A stretch of DNA of 64,000 nt, taken from assembly GCA_025200525.1 (NCBI GenBank), contig CM045761.1, positions 39,936,190-40,000,189 of the forward strand, given 5' to 3'. Each line of letters starts with the position of its first letter. Within the stretch, counting starts at the first letter, position 1. This document shows, in pieces, positions 33,717-45,464 of the stretch. Made by a program: the position numbers and the translations under genes. This DNA is from Camellia lanceoleosa (taxonomy: Eukaryota; Streptophyta; Magnoliopsida; Ericales; Theaceae). Under the pieces are notes generated by a model. That model did not search any database, was not told the DNA's origin, and worked only from the letters and a program-made list of their open reading frames with translations.

Positions 33717-34433
33717 TCAGGTAAGATTGCTTGGGTTCCGAAGCATAGAGCTTAACGACGCTTTCTCGGTGGACCTCCTCGGCGTTGTGTGATCGCCCAC
33801 AATACACTCGGCAATTCTTGACCCATTTGCCTTTAGCTCTTTCCAAATTCTTTTGATGCCGTCCAAGATGGTTTTGTTAGAGGCTTCGGCTTGACCGTTA
33901 CTCTGGGGGTACGCGGGCGTAGAGAAGTAAGGCACGATACCGTATTTGCTGCACAGTTCTCGGTATACGCTACAATCGAATTGGGTGCCATTGTCTGAGA
34001 TGAGAGCTCTTGGAATGCCGAATCGCGTAATGATGTTTCTCCATACAAATCGCTTTATGTCGGCATCTCGTATATGTGTTAGAGCCTCCGCTTCGACCCA
34101 TTTTGTAAAGTAATCTGTTGCTACGATTAAGAATCGCTTGTTTCCTGGGGCGCTTGGCAACGGTTCTACGATATCAAGCCCCCATTGAGCAAACGGCCAG
34201 AGACTGGTGATAGAGTTCAACCCTTCGGTGGGCAAATGGGTTAGTGGGGAGAACTTTTGGCATTGTTCGCATCTTTTAACATAATTTTCTGCGTCGGCTC
34301 TCATTGTCGGCCAATAATACCCCTGTGTTATAGCTCGATGGGCCAAGGAGCGTCCGCCAAAGTGGGCACCACAACTGCCCTCATGTATCTCAGTTAGAAG
34401 CTTCTCTACTTTATCCGGGTGTACGCATTCCAA
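33717..34433 (-). pseudogene. Element 1 integrase (core intact, C-terminus lost)
   Basis: The zinc-binding HHCC module is visible (HEGSCGAHFGGRSLAHRAI, then CEQCQKF). The DDE core follows: ATDYFTKWVEAEA, then LISDNGTQFD, then PQSNGQAEASNK. The catalytic Asp, Asp and Glu are present. After TTPRRSTEKASL the frame shifts and stops, so the C-terminal DNA-binding part is missing. Integrase inserts the cDNA into the host genome. Confidence 0.88.
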
Positions 34434-34466
34434 ATAGGGACCGGAGAGGGACTTTTTATAAAGCCC

Positions 34467-35172
34467 TCATTGTGGATCCAGATAGTATCGCAGGGCCTTA
34501 TTGCGTAGCTTGTGTGCTTCTTTTTTGTCCTTTGGGAGTTGTTCAGAAGAGAGGAATCCGGCAATGAAGTCCATCCAGCTTGATGCGGATTCTATAACGT
34601 TGACGTGGGTTTCCTCTGAAGGGCCAATACTCGGCTCCGGGATGAAACCTACTTCAATGGTCCGTTTGAGCTCAGAATTGATGGCGAAGGCTAGGCATGC
34701 CAGGGCATCTGCGTGTGTGTTCTGATCACGTGTTATTTGGTTCAGTTCGTGATGGTCAAACTTCGTTAGCAAAGAGTTGGCCGTTTTCATATAGGCCGCC
34801 ATACGATCGTTTTTTGCAACGTACTTCCCCTTTAGCTGGTTGATGACCAATTTTGAGTCACAAAACACTAGCAAACACCGAGCGCCGAGAATATGTGCAT
34901 TTCATAGACCGGCTGAGAGGGCTTCATACTCGGCCTCGTTATTTGATGCTTCGAAGCCAAGCTTGACGGCTGCTTATTATCGCCACGGGAGACATGATTA
35001 CTACGCCGCGCCGCTTTCGCTGGTTAGACGATCCATCACAGTATAGCTGCCAAATATCCTCGACATAAATTCTCCAGTTCAGCTTTGATCGAACTTCAGC
35101 CTTTGGAAGAACGTCGGCAGGTTTAAGGTCGGAAAGCCTGCCTGTGAATTCGGCAACAAAGTCGGCCAGCAC
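34467..35172 (-). pseudogene. Element 1 second (plant-type) RNase H
   Basis: LADFVAEFTGR marks the linker, then LYCDGSSNQRKR and LVFCDSKLVINQLKGKYVAK carry the RNase H acidic positions, then TRDQNTHADALACLA carries the His/Asp end. This extra RNase H next to the retroviral-type one defines the Tat lineage. The two halves are in different frames, with a stop or indel around 34890-34980. Confidence 0.78.
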
Positions 35173-35294
35173 CTGTCCCTTGATCGCGGTTTTGGGTAAA
35201 AATTGAATGTCATATTGGCCGAGTTCAAGAGCCCATTTTGAAACACGTCCTGATACTTCTACACCAGAGTAATCTTGATCGGAGGATAATCATA

Positions 35295-36263
35295 TCACCC
35301 CAATGTTATGCCCCCGAAGTAATGCATCGCTTTTCTCTTTGCCATGACCAAGGCTAGGATGAGTTTTTCCAATGAAGATAACGGTCTCTCGGCATCGACC
35401 ATTGCCTTGCTCACATAATACACTGGCCGTTGCTGCCCTTCCTCTTCTTTTAATAGTACGGCGCTGACGGCCCTATCGGAGACTGCCAGATACAGAATGA
35501 GGGGGTCACCGGCAGCTGGTGTTGTCAAGAGAGGTACTGACCGGAGGTAAGTCTTGAGCCCGGTGAAAGCTGCTTCGCACTTGGTGAACCATTCAAAAGC
35601 TTTGCCTTGACGTAGCGTCTGGAAGAATTGTCTGCAGCGGTCTGTTGACCGACTGATGAATCTATTGAGTGCAGCGGCCATCCCTATCGACTTTTGGACT
35701 TCTTTCACTGATCGGGGGGAACCGAGTTCCAAGATTGCTGTGACTTGCCTCGGGTTGGCTTCGATTCCACGGTGGTTGACGATATAACCTGAGAATTTGC
35801 GAGCGATTCCAAACGCCAAGACTTGGAGGCGTTGGTTTCATTCTCAGATTTGCAAGATGCCGAATGTCTTCTCTAGATTGGCTATGTGATCCTGTTCTTC
35901 TTTGGACTTGACCACCATATCGTCGATGTAGACTTCCATAGTGTGGACGAGTTGTTCTTTGAACATAGCGGTGACCAGTCTTTGGTAAGTTGCCCCTGCA
36001 TTCTTCAGCCCAAAAGACATAACTTTGTAGCAGTAGATTCCTCTTGGGGTGAGGAATGTAGTTTTGTCCTGGTCATCCGGATGCATGGTGATCTGATGGT
36101 AGCCCCTGTAAGCATCGAGGAAACTCATGCGTTGGTGGCGCGCCGTTGCATCGACGAGTTGGTCGATTCTAGGTAAGGGAAAGCAGTCTTTGGGGCAAGC
36201 TTTGTTCAGATCCGTGAAGTCAACGCACACTCGCCAAGTTCCATTTTTCTTCTTCACCACCAC
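35295..36263 (-). pseudogene. Element 1 reverse transcriptase and first RNase H
   Basis: [46 protein letters not shown] and [11 protein letters not shown] (the YIDD catalytic box) read in one frame (36263-35844). A shift leads to 35819-35295: FSGYIVNHRGIEANPRQVTA, the thumb, and the RNase H start RPVYYVSKAMVDAERPLSSL. Reverse transcriptase copies the RNA into cDNA. A frameshift around 35820-35843 inactivates the polyprotein. Confidence 0.88.
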
Positions 36264-36435
36264 TGTGTTGGAGAGCCACGTGGGGTAGGTGACTTCTCTA
36301 ATTGCCCGCCATCAGCGATGGTCGACTTCTTCTATGACGGCAAAGAAGTGTGCTCTGCGCGCATCGACGACCTTCTTTGAATGATGGGCTTGCATGTGGG
36401 GTCGACGTTCAGGTGGTGCTGTGAAACTGATGGGT

Positions 36436-37292
36436 CTATACCCGGCATCTCGTACGGAGTCCACGCAAGACGTCGAGGTTGGCGAGTAGAAAGGAGATCA
36501 GCTGCTGTCTATCGGCTTGGTTTAAAGAAGTACCGATTATGAAGAACTTTTTCGGGCTTCCATCGATGTCAACTCGGTCTAAACCTTCTGTGGCCTTTTC
36601 GCTTGGCTGCCGCCCGACGTCATCCAGGATTTCCCGATTGGGTACCTCAATGGAGTTTACCTGCAATTCCTTTGGCATTTTGGCGGCCAGGAGGTAACAT
36701 GCTTGTGCCGATTTTTGGGAGCCGCGGATCTGCTCAATGCCGTGTTCTGTTGGGAAATGTAACAATTGATGGTAGGTGCTCGGGACGGCCTGTAAGGTAT
36801 GCAACCACGATCGCCCCATGATGAGATTGTACGGCGATGGCAGTTGGACGATCAGGAATTCTACATCCACCGTTCTGGAACCCGCTCGAACGGGTAGGTT
36901 GATCCTTCCCAGTGGGTATTCGGGGTTGGCATTGAAGCCGAATAGTGGATAAGGGGCCGGAGTCAGGTCCGATTCGGTGAACTCGAGTTTGATGAAGGTT
37001 TTATAATACATGACCTCCGAAGTGCTGCCTGGTCTATAAGAACGCGTTCGACGGTGAACCGGTTTACGCGTAGCGTGACAACCAATGGATCGATGTGAGG
37101 GAGTGTTACGCCGATCAAATCAGAGTCGTCGAAGGTGATGCTTGGTGATTCTCGGGGTCGCTTGGCTGGTGTGAGTTGCTGCTGAGGGTCTGGGAGGGAC
37201 TGGATTGCATGTACGGCCGGGGCTTTCGGCAGGCTGTATATCATATGGATGTTGTCATGCGGAACACTTCGCTGGAGACGTTCTTTTGTCAA
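36436..37292 (-). pseudogene. Element 1 gag end and aspartic protease, frameshifted at the active site
   Basis: 37292-36963 ends in LVVTLRVNRFTVERVLIDQ, the start of the protease active-site loop. It then leaves frame exactly there. 36436-37011 continues in another frame with MYYKTFIKLEF, PYNLIMGRSWLHTLQAVPST and the downstream linker. A single small indel at about 37005-37020 therefore breaks the catalytic loop. Confidence 0.8.
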
Positions 37293-37340
37293 CTCCTCAA
37301 AGTAATCGGTTGAAGCACAACGAGCGTCGGTGTTTTGCTG

Positions 37341-37685
37341 TCAGGCCCGAGACCGTAGATCGCCTGCCCTTGGGGGTCGCTCAGAAACCTGGCGCACTGT
37401 TTGTTTGGACTTTGCTATTTCCAAGGCCAGATCGCGGCAAAGGCGCTCGTTCTCAGAGATGGTGTTGTCTAAACTGTGTTTAGTCTTTTGGCTCGTTCCA
37501 TGATGGCTAGCATCGTCTCCTGCGCTGAAGTCGTTTGTGAATCGACATTCAAGGCACGTCTTGCAGCGATGATTTCCTTCTCGAGCATATTTGCCGGAGT
37601 GAGGTTGACTCTCTGTGTGATCGCGTCGGTGGCTATCGGAGAATCTTGAGTCACGCATTCCATGGATGTACTTGAGTATTCCCAC
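37341..37685 (-). pseudogene. Element 1 gag N-terminal remnant
   Basis: A short frame (37663-37469) begins MECVTQDSPIATDAITQ and has a heptad-rich TPANMLEKEIIAARRAL. It then runs within about 50 bp into the sequence before the protease (YFEELTKERLQRSVPHDNIH). The capsid domain seen in element 2 (ELxxxFxxRF-type block) is absent. Loss of capsid makes particle formation from this copy impossible. Confidence 0.6.
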
Positions 37686-37698
37686 AGACGACGCCAGT
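37681..37698 (-). other. Element 1 primer-binding site
   Basis: On the minus strand CTGGCGTCGTCTGTGGG follows the 5' LTR directly. Element 2 has the near-identical TTGGCGCCGTCTGTGGG at the same place. The priming tRNA was not identified. Confidence 0.6.
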
Positions 37699-38100
37699 TG
37701 TGGGGAAGTGGTTCTGGAAATACTCTTCAGATCCTGGGAGACACTCTTGATCCTCAGCTAGTCACCTGCAAAGACAAACACTCCGGTCGGGGATGCCGCG
37801 GTTAGCACTCCGACGGACAAGTCAGTTCTTATACTCAAGAAAGCTTGTTTACTAAGTTTAGTGAAGTGATTCTTACATACCTTTCTAAATCTGAAGCTCT
37901 TGTATTTATACTCATTCTCTGGACCTCGGGTCCAGAGCCCACTTTTTACTTATTATCCTTTTGTTTATTCCAACATACATCTCCCCATCTATTCGGCGAT
38001 CTCAATGTATTCGGTATCTTAGTTGATTAGTACGGAGCCGAACAGTCTCTGACTTCTGGGATACATCCCTTCCGACTCTTCTATTTATTCGGCTCCTACA
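37699..38100 (-). repeat. Element 1 5' LTR (402 bp)
   Basis: It is the same length as the 3' LTR and differs at 13 positions by my count. The TATA box reads on the minus strand at 37903-37910. Confidence 0.93.
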
Positions 38101-38157
38101 CTCTTTTAAGTGTAATTTATCCAAAAAGAAAATGTATACGTGGATAGGCTTCCCTCT

Positions 38158-38625
38158 GAAACCATCTCCAATGATTACTCAAACTTATAATCAAATTTGA
38201 ATTTGATAAAAAATTATGCATTTTTCAGCTCCAACGGTTTAATCAAATTGGTATCAAATTGAGAATATAAAAAATGTTTCACCAAATAGAGGACGTCTGG
38301 GAGCTTTCAGTATTGCACTATTTGGAGCCGTTGTTTTATGGAACCGGACGATCGGTTTGACATCCGGCTAGATGTCCTTCCGGTCATCTGCTTAGTTGAA
38401 AATTTTCCACAACAAAGTATACTCTCGGACGAAAAAGAATTTCTGGAATTGATGGATTACATTTGCCGGTCGACCGGTCGGACTTTCGCACGGTCGTCTT
38501 CCCGGTCGACTGGTGTGTTAATGACAGCCAAAAAATGTTTCGTTGGAATGCTGCATATCAGATGGAATTTTGACTCAAATTTAATAAAATAAATGATATA
38601 TCGTTAGAGATGCTCTAACCGAACT
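38158..38625. mobile_element. Non-autonomous TIR element, ~470 bp
   Basis: ACCATCTCCAATGATTACTC on the left and the complement of ATCGTTAGAGATGCTCTAAC on the right are inverted, as in common plant elements with GAGCATCTCCAACG-type ends. The interior is unusually GC-rich with CCGGTCG repeats. The long frame inside (38338-38592) has no recognised homology. Confidence 0.45.
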
Positions 38626-39033
38626 AGAGGGTCAGATTATTTGAATTTATCTTAATGATATGCAATCATTAACCTTTTAGTGCAGCGAGAAAATTATGTA
38701 TGGAAGGGGCACTTACGTGTAGGTTTCATATATAAAGTTTAAAATTTATTTAATTTTAAAATAAAATATTTGTGTTAATTACATTTATATATTTTAATTA
38801 TTACAATTTAAAAAAAAAAAAAAAATTAAAGATGCTACTACATCTTATCACTGTTGGATTTTCGTTAGACGATCACTGGAGGCTCGCCGAAATATTCAAC
38901 ATCACCGGAAGTCATCAGAGTACTGCCAAAAATTTGTCGAAGTGTTCTGAACGTCAGCAGAAGTCACCGAAATGTCCAAAACGTTCGTTGGACGTTAAAA
39001 ATATCGTCGGAGACTCACCGGAAAGTCCAGGGC

Positions 39034-39495
39034 TGTGTTTGGTACAGCTCTGGAACGTTAGTTCCAGAGCTTATTTTGCACATGACGTCCGTTTACAATT
39101 TTTAAAAGTTTATTCCATATTCAATTTTGAAAGCTCGGTCAAAAGCGGGAAAATTTGGGCTAACCGGACGTTCGGCCGGTTGACTAGAACAATGGAAATT
39201 TTTTATTTTTTATTTTTAATTCACTCATGTTAATTTTTATATATTCTAAAAAAATATTTTTTGAATTTTTTAAAATTTTTTATGAGCTTTAATAGAATTT
39301 TGAGTTGTGTGTTTAGTTATAAGTTGTAAGTTTTTGTATCAAATATTATATGTTACATCAAAAATTCCCCACTCAATTCAAAACTCTTTCACCAAACAAA
39401 TTTTTCACACTCAAATTATAATTTCAAAACTCATAAATTCGAAATACAACTTCTACTCTCAAATTATATTTAAAAAGCTCTACCAAACGCAACCT
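39034..39495. mobile_element. MITE with TGTGTTTGGTA / TACCAAACGCA ends
   Basis: GGCTGTGTTTGGTACAGCTC and the complement of AAAGCTCTACCAAACGCAAC are inverted. A small palindrome at the left (AGCTCTGGAACGTTAGTTCC) follows. AT-rich interior, no ORF. Confidence 0.5.
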
Positions 39496-39590
39496 AGAAT
39501 ATTGTCAAAAAAAAAAAAAGAATAAATGGAGAAACTAGAATGAAAAATATAGTAAATGTACTAAATATTGATAAATTGAAAGAAGAAAAA

Positions 39591-40850
39591 TGTAACAACC
39601 CAGATTTTTAATTATTCTGTAGAATTTATACTCATATTATTTAATCTCAGTTCGGAAAATATATAATTTATTATATATTATTATGCGTAATTTTATAAAA
39701 TAATATAATTATTAAAAGTTTAGGGGTCAAAATATAAATAATAATATAGATAATATAAATAATAATAATGGATGTGGTACTAAAATAAATAATTAATTTT
39801 CTGTTAATATAAGATAAAGTGTAATTTAATTAGAAATTAAATTATTTATATAATTATATTAAAAAGATAATTATCTTAAATATCTATTAGAGATAAGAAT
39901 GAATCTTTATAATTATTATCAAAATCTGCCACGTAGCGCCTTTTCCCTTATAAATACGAGGCGCCTGGAGAGAAAGGAAAGAAGAAAAGAAGAAAGAAAA
40001 AGAAAGGAAAGAAAAGAAAGAAGAAAAGAAAGAGAGGAAGAAGGAAAGAATAGTGGAAGGTGAAAGAGTCTTTGACAGTTGAAAGAAAAGATGAGGTATT
40101 GAAGTTAAGGTGAGTTATATTATACCTTGAGGTACCAAAATGTATTTTATTTATGTTTTGACTTACCATATTTATTTTATACAAGTTATATTTTATTAAT
40201 ATATTAATAAAAGTTATGTTTTATAAAGATTTCAATTACGTGATTTTATTTCTGAACCCTATTTGCTTAAAAAGAAACCCATGGATATATTTGTTTATAT
40301 TTTAAGGAATATTTGGCTATGACCTTATATACAATTATGTTTTGTAAGTACCACACGGGAGTCCCATGCCTTGGGGGACTTAAATAATCATTGGCCTCTG
40401 TTTGACCACTTCGTGGTCCTCTGTTTGTCATGGATTCATTGACCTCTGTTCTGTGCGGACCAAAGTGCTGTGCGGAACTAAGTGCTACACTATTGTGGGA
40501 GCCACCTCTAGAATCCGTACGAGCCACCTCTTAAATCCGTACCTCTGTTCTGACTGTCACCTCTGTGACCTACATTACGCTGCATTACATTGCATAGTGG
40601 TTATGGTTATATATTTATATAATATCTGTATTTCAGTTTCTACTACTTAAATGATTTATTTACCAAACTGAGTTATCTTAAATATTTTGGCCTAATTAAC
40701 TATCCATGGTTATTTCGTGTCCCTTATACTCTTCGTATAATATTTCTCACTCTGCCGTGTGCTTATAGTTGTTTACCAATTTTCAGGAAGAAATAGCTTT
40801 TTGGAAAGTCGGGTTGCGGAATAGACACACACAGCACTTTATTGTTATTT
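39591..40850 (+). mobile_element. LTR-like sequence, left end only
   Basis: It starts TGTAACAACCCAG, like the solo LTR at 42500. A TATA box (TATAAATA, 39949-39956) follows, then a GA-rich leader (39969-40060). The interior repeats CCGTACCTCTG / CCACCTCT words (40440-40560). No matching right end or second LTR was found, so it is probably a truncated LTR. 40851-41257 is AT-rich with no gene seen. Confidence 0.45.
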
Positions 40851-41262
40851 TTATATGTAAATGTCGACTTTTTTGGTGAATTTTTGTAATTAATTCCCAT
40901 GCAAAAATTATGTTTATGATAATATATATACATTTCTTCTTGATGAATTTTTGTAATTTTATTTTGTCAAGTAACCAATTACCTCATTATCCATTTTGTA
41001 AAATTCACTTAGCATATCTGTTTTGTAAACTTCAATCAATTAAAATTAGTTTAAATAAAAAAATTGAAAAAAGATAAAAAAAAAGGGAATGTTAGTAAAT
41101 GACCCCCTTCGAGTCACTCCCCAAAGAAGACTTGAGGCCAATTCAACATTTTACTGACCCTAAATTTATTTGCTAATTTAGCTTGAAGAGTTAGAGTTGG
41201 GATATGGATATGAAAAACGGCCTAAAAGCTAATCGATTTAACTTTTAAGCTAGCTTGACCAT

Positions 41263-41998
41263 TATACGAGCACGAAATAATGTTCTTTTATAATCCTGTT
41301 GATCAAGTCTGCGCTCCTCCAAACGTCGTCGCTTTACTTCCTGAAAACACAAACGTGAGCTAGCTGGCGGGTGTGCCGGATACCTCTCCGATGCCTAAGT
41401 CAGCAAAATAGACAAATAGACAAAAGTTCTATGTATTCAGAAATCAAAGTTGTGTTACCTCCACATAGGTTCTGTTGTGAGCTTTTATAACTTTCGCCTG
41501 GCACAATCCTAGTAGGACTCTTATTCCTCCATGTAGAGTCCTCTTAGGAATCATACTCTTGAAAGATAATGCTTATCCTCCTCACTGCTTAAACCAAGTG
41601 AGATGGTTTTACCCCGGTTAGATAATAGTATAACCGAGCTAACAATATCTCTTTGAGCTAACAATATCTCTTTGTCATACTCAATCCAGCACCTTTACAT
41701 GCAACACATAGTTCGGCTTTTGTTCACTTCTATCTTGGTTGCCTGCTGAGACAGAGCTAACTATAATAAGTTTTGACCAAGCTAACAAGAGCAAGGTTCA
41801 CTATCAAAAGCCCAAATACCTCGGTTCCAAATACTATAACCGAGCTAATTACCACTCCGATCGTGGTGACTGCAACCATATTTGGACCGAGCTAACTGCA
41901 AGGTTCTTTCACTCAGTCCTTTTTACCGCGGCCCACAGAACGGCCCATTACCACGCATTGGCCTAGCTCGGCCCTAATGCACATAAAACTCCCTCTCA
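41263..41998 (-). repeat. Element 2 3' LTR (736 bp)
   Basis: It aligns with 56822-57533. It contains a local ~20-bp duplication (CTAACAATATCTCTTTGAG, about 41639-41672) missing from the other LTR. The minus-strand TATA (TTATAAAAGC) is at 41481-41490. A minus-strand polypurine-like AATTAAGGGGCAAT adjoins it inside the element (41999-42012). Confidence 0.9.
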
Positions 41999-42012
41999 AT
42001 TGCCCCTTAATT

Positions 42013-42499
42013 CCATCTGCGTAGCATGATTGGGATTACTTGTTACCAGCCGAGCAAAACCTTAGACTTTCAACTGAGCTAAGTTACCATCGGGCTACTG
42101 ATTGGTTCGGTCAAAAAATGTCTTTTCAGTCGCTGTAAAACTGAATCGCTTACGATTCTCTTGGACACGTGGCAAGTCTTTATTGGTTAATTACAGCTGC
42201 TATAGCCGCCCTCGTACCTCGCAAAATTTGAACAGTCCCGCCCAAACTCATGCCTTACACAAAACCAAACCCTATCTTTCGAACAAAACATATCACTATT
42301 CATCTTCCCTCTCTCTTTCCCTCTAAGTCTTCATTCTTGCAACCCTAGCACCTGCCAAGCTCGTGTTTCTGCTAGTATTATTTTCACCTTCGGTTCCTTC
42401 ATTTTGAACTGGTACGTGACTCAAATCTTTTTCTTTGTCGTTTATTTTGCATTGTATTGTAATACATAACATAGTATATATGTTTCTCAAAAACACTTT
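42013..42499 (+). promoter_or_regulatory. Putative leader/promoter region of the element 2 antisense ORF
   Basis: No ORF. The plus strand has a CCCTCTCTCTTTCCCTCTAA pyrimidine leader at about 42307 and a possible donor GTACGTGACT at 42412. Both would suit a spliced 5' UTR upstream of the antisense ORF at 45465. This is inference from composition only. Confidence 0.25.
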
Positions 42500-44855
42500 T
42501 GTAACAACCCTCGTACAGATTACCGACAAACTACTGAATTAGCCACTGGTTACTGTTAAACTGAACTGATAATGACTGATAATTGAATTAACTGAAGTAT
42601 TGAATGGACCGATTGGAATCGAAACTGAAATTGAATAAGTTTATCTATTGAATTGCACATTGCATCTGTTTGATTGATTGATTATCTGTTTGAGTTCATA
42701 TGTTTAAACTGCTGATTGAAGGCCTTATTGGCGGCCGAATTAGAAACCGTTTAGAGTTTTGGAATCCATAGAATATTTGTGATTTAATGGTATATTTATC
42801 TAAAAATTGATTAGAAATGATTAAACTAGATTAAAATGAATTAATTACAAATTGTAGCCTAATTACCAAATTGCCACCTATAGTGGACATTTATTTATTA
42901 TTATTCTAGAGCCTTACCACACTTAGCATATATTGATCAGCCACAATTTAGAGCTTTCAGCCGACCAAACAAGAGGATAGAGAGAGAGGTAGTTCATCTT
43001 GTGGAATTAACTTGAAGAATTTGTAGAAATTGCTAGAGAATTGGCACAATTGGACTCTTGAACCTTGAAATTGAGGCTTAGGTAAGGAAATCATCATCTT
43101 CTTGTGGTTCTTGAGCTTCATCTTGCATGTTCTACGCTCCATTATAGAATCAAGTCATGATTTAGTTCAAATATGTGGGATTCTAGCATATATCATGCAT
43201 GCATGCTTGAATTGATAAGTTTTGAGTTGATTCCATGGTCAAATGCCACATGCATGTTCATAATCATGTTTAAATCCATGTTTTCATCTTGTTTTGAAAA
43301 GATTGAGCTCTTTGAAGCAAGAGTTGAAGCTTCGAAATGGTTTTAACCCATGCATGTCATGTTTGAAGATTGTTCTTGAAAATGGGTTTGAATTTTGGAT
43401 TTAATTGACTCACCTTTGGGGCTTGAATTCATAAATTGGCTTTTGAAACTTGTTATACATTGTTTTGGGATGTATTTTCCAGAATTTGGGCCCAAGAGGT
43501 CGAGAATTGAGTTGAGAATGCTTGGTTTGAGCTTGGAAGGCAAATCTGGAAATTCCAGATTTGGCTTCTTCGCTCGAGCGAAGGATTCCTCGCTCGAGCG
43601 ACCAACGTTTCCTCTGAGCCACACTCGAGCGAAGGATTGGTGGCTCGAGCGTAAAAATCGAGCATCTAGTACTTTTACCGTTTCATCAGACCGCTCGAGC
43701 GAAGGATTGTTCGCTCGAGCGAAGCCTTTGATTTTGCAACCTCGCTCGAGCGAAGGAAGGCTCGCTCGGCGAGACCCTGTTGACAACTTTTGAAAAATGC
43801 CTTCCAACTGTATTTTCGCATCCTCATCCCATCCTAGGCATTCTTAGGCCTAGTTTAAAGCATCTTAATGAGGAGTTAGACATAGAACCACACCGAGGAA
43901 ATTTAGGGATTTAATTATCATCCTTCCCGACTGTGAAACTTAGTGTGTGTTCTATTTGTTAACTGTTTAGGGTTGGCTCTCGGGGACGCGCTCTAGCTGC
44001 TATTAGCCCAATCTCTGTGAGTAACAATTGTGTAAAGATATGTTCAAAATGAATATCTTTTGAATCTTGAATCGAATCTGTTTATTGAACGATATTGTTT
44101 CTTGAATGAATGTATGTCTTGTATTACAGGCTGTCTTTGTGGCATCCTTAGCACTTCTCATTTCTTTATTCAGAGATCTCTGTGGTTCCTTGTGGAACCA
44201 TCATTCTTGATTGATGGCCATCATTCTTGTTGGGATGTTAAGACCCGGTCCTTTTGGACCCTCTGTATAGGCTAATGGATGTACCACATATAAGCGGTTG
44301 ATGAAATCTTGAAAAAGAAATCTTGTTTAATGAATCGATTTCATTCTTGTAGGACATTCATTCATAACCCCTTCATTACGTTATTCACCGGGCTTTAGCT
44401 CACTTTGTTTATATATATATGTAGGTTCTCGGACTGGCCGGAGCTAGGAGCGTGGGTTGGTCCCCAGTTTTGTCAAGCTTGACCTATGTGCCTCCTTTGC
44501 AAGGTTCCGAGTTGCCATGCTATGGCTTGGGGTGTTTTTGTGTCCCCATCGGTCTCCTTCTTTTGTACTCTTGTATAGATTGTCTACTATTTTCTTTGTC
44601 TTTGTATCGAGGATTAGGTTCCGCATCCATCGTTTGTATATGATTTGTATAGGCGTATATAGATCTTGTATGAATGCATGAAAAATGTTTTTGGCATCTG
44701 ATTTTCCGACTCAATGGACACTAGTTATTTACTGTATTGGCTTCCGCCAGCCACATACTCTGTTTAAGCGTATTCTTTGTTCAGGGGCCTTGGTAATCTC
44801 GGATTCTTGGCGATTCTGATTGCTAAACCCATAGGGCCGGGTTTGGGTCGTGACA
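42500..44855 (+). mobile_element. Solo LTR 1 (2.36 kb), inserted in element 2
   Basis: It starts TGTAACAACCC, ends GGGTCGTGACA, and is flanked by ACTTT on both sides (42495-42499, 44856-44860). No internal retrotransposon genes are present, so it is a solo LTR left by recombination between two LTRs. It contains an array of CGCTCGAGCG palindromes (43571-43775). Confidence 0.85.
43571..43775 (+). repeat. CGCTCGAGCG palindrome array in solo LTR 1
   Basis: About eight copies or near-copies of CGCTCGAGCG occur, usually in pairs separated by AAGGATT-type spacers (43571, 43591, 43623, 43643, 43692, 43712, 43743, 43763). The word is perfectly self-complementary. Confidence 0.85.
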
Positions 44856-44860
44856 ACTTT

Positions 44861-45464
44861 CTCGTAGTTTCCATGGGAAATAACCACTTTGTTCCAAAAA
44901 CCATGTAATAGACCCACTGGATTCACAACCAATTTGAGAAATGACGCTTTTGATCCAAAATAATATTTCAATCGAACTAGGAACCTGTTTGTACTTAAGG
45001 TGTGCACCCAGCCGAACTAGATTAGTTTCAATCGGTCTAAGAACCTTTTGTTTCACTTAGCCGAGCTAAGGAACTGTTTGTATTAGGTGTGTGCACTATT
45101 GAACTAGAAAGCCTTAACCAATGACCGGGTTATCACTTGGGACCAAACCAGCTCTCTAACTTAGTTGAATCAAGAATGCCGTACCCTAAGCTTCAACCGG
45201 GCTACAAACCTCTCGTTCCACTTAACCGAACTAAAGTCTTTCGCTTCAACCGAGCTAAGAACGGATAGTATCCCACGTAGCCGAGCTAGAACTCCATTTA
45301 TTTTGCCTTTGTTTCTTTTAGCACGGTCTAACGATCTGTGTTTAACACTTTTCCTTTTCACTTTGTAGACTGACTTAGGTTGGCCAGGCACTCCTTTGAA
45401 CGCTCAACCGAGATACTCAACACCATCTCAACACTGAGCAAACTTATACTTAACTTAAGTCCAC
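44861..45464 (+). other. Element 2 leader segment before the antisense ORF
   Basis: Non-coding. It is notable for repeated CCGAGCTA words (45061, 45250, 45281) and variants such as CCGAACTA. Confidence 0.5.

Larger units (their letters stand above)
28984..38105 (-). mobile_element. Tat-type Ty3/gypsy LTR retrotransposon (element 1), ~9.1 kb
   Basis: The element (28989-38100) is flanked by CTCTT on both sides. Its two LTRs are identical in length (402 bp). Pol runs on the minus strand in the gypsy order protease, reverse transcriptase, RNase H, second RNase H, integrase. A second, plant-type RNase H and an extra antisense ORF between pol and the 3' LTR are hallmarks of the Tat lineage (Tat, Grande, Ogre). 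Comparing the LTRs by eye I count 13 differences in 402 positions, about 3.2%, so the insertion is probably one to a few million years old. Frameshifts in protease and integrase and loss of most of gag make it non-autonomous. It inserted about 1 kb downstream of the invertase gene. Confidence 0.92.

Noticed and set aside
38338..38592. 84-codon ORF as a host gene
   Set aside because: It lies wholly inside an inverted-end element and has no recognised homology.
39948..40184. ORF in the GA-rich leader (poly Phe/Leu)
   Set aside because: Low-complexity shadow of a purine-rich LTR leader.
43343..43807. 154-codon minus ORF in solo LTR 1
   Set aside because: It arises from the CGCTCGAGCG array, which reads as repeated LERSSE/FARAK-like peptides on both strands.
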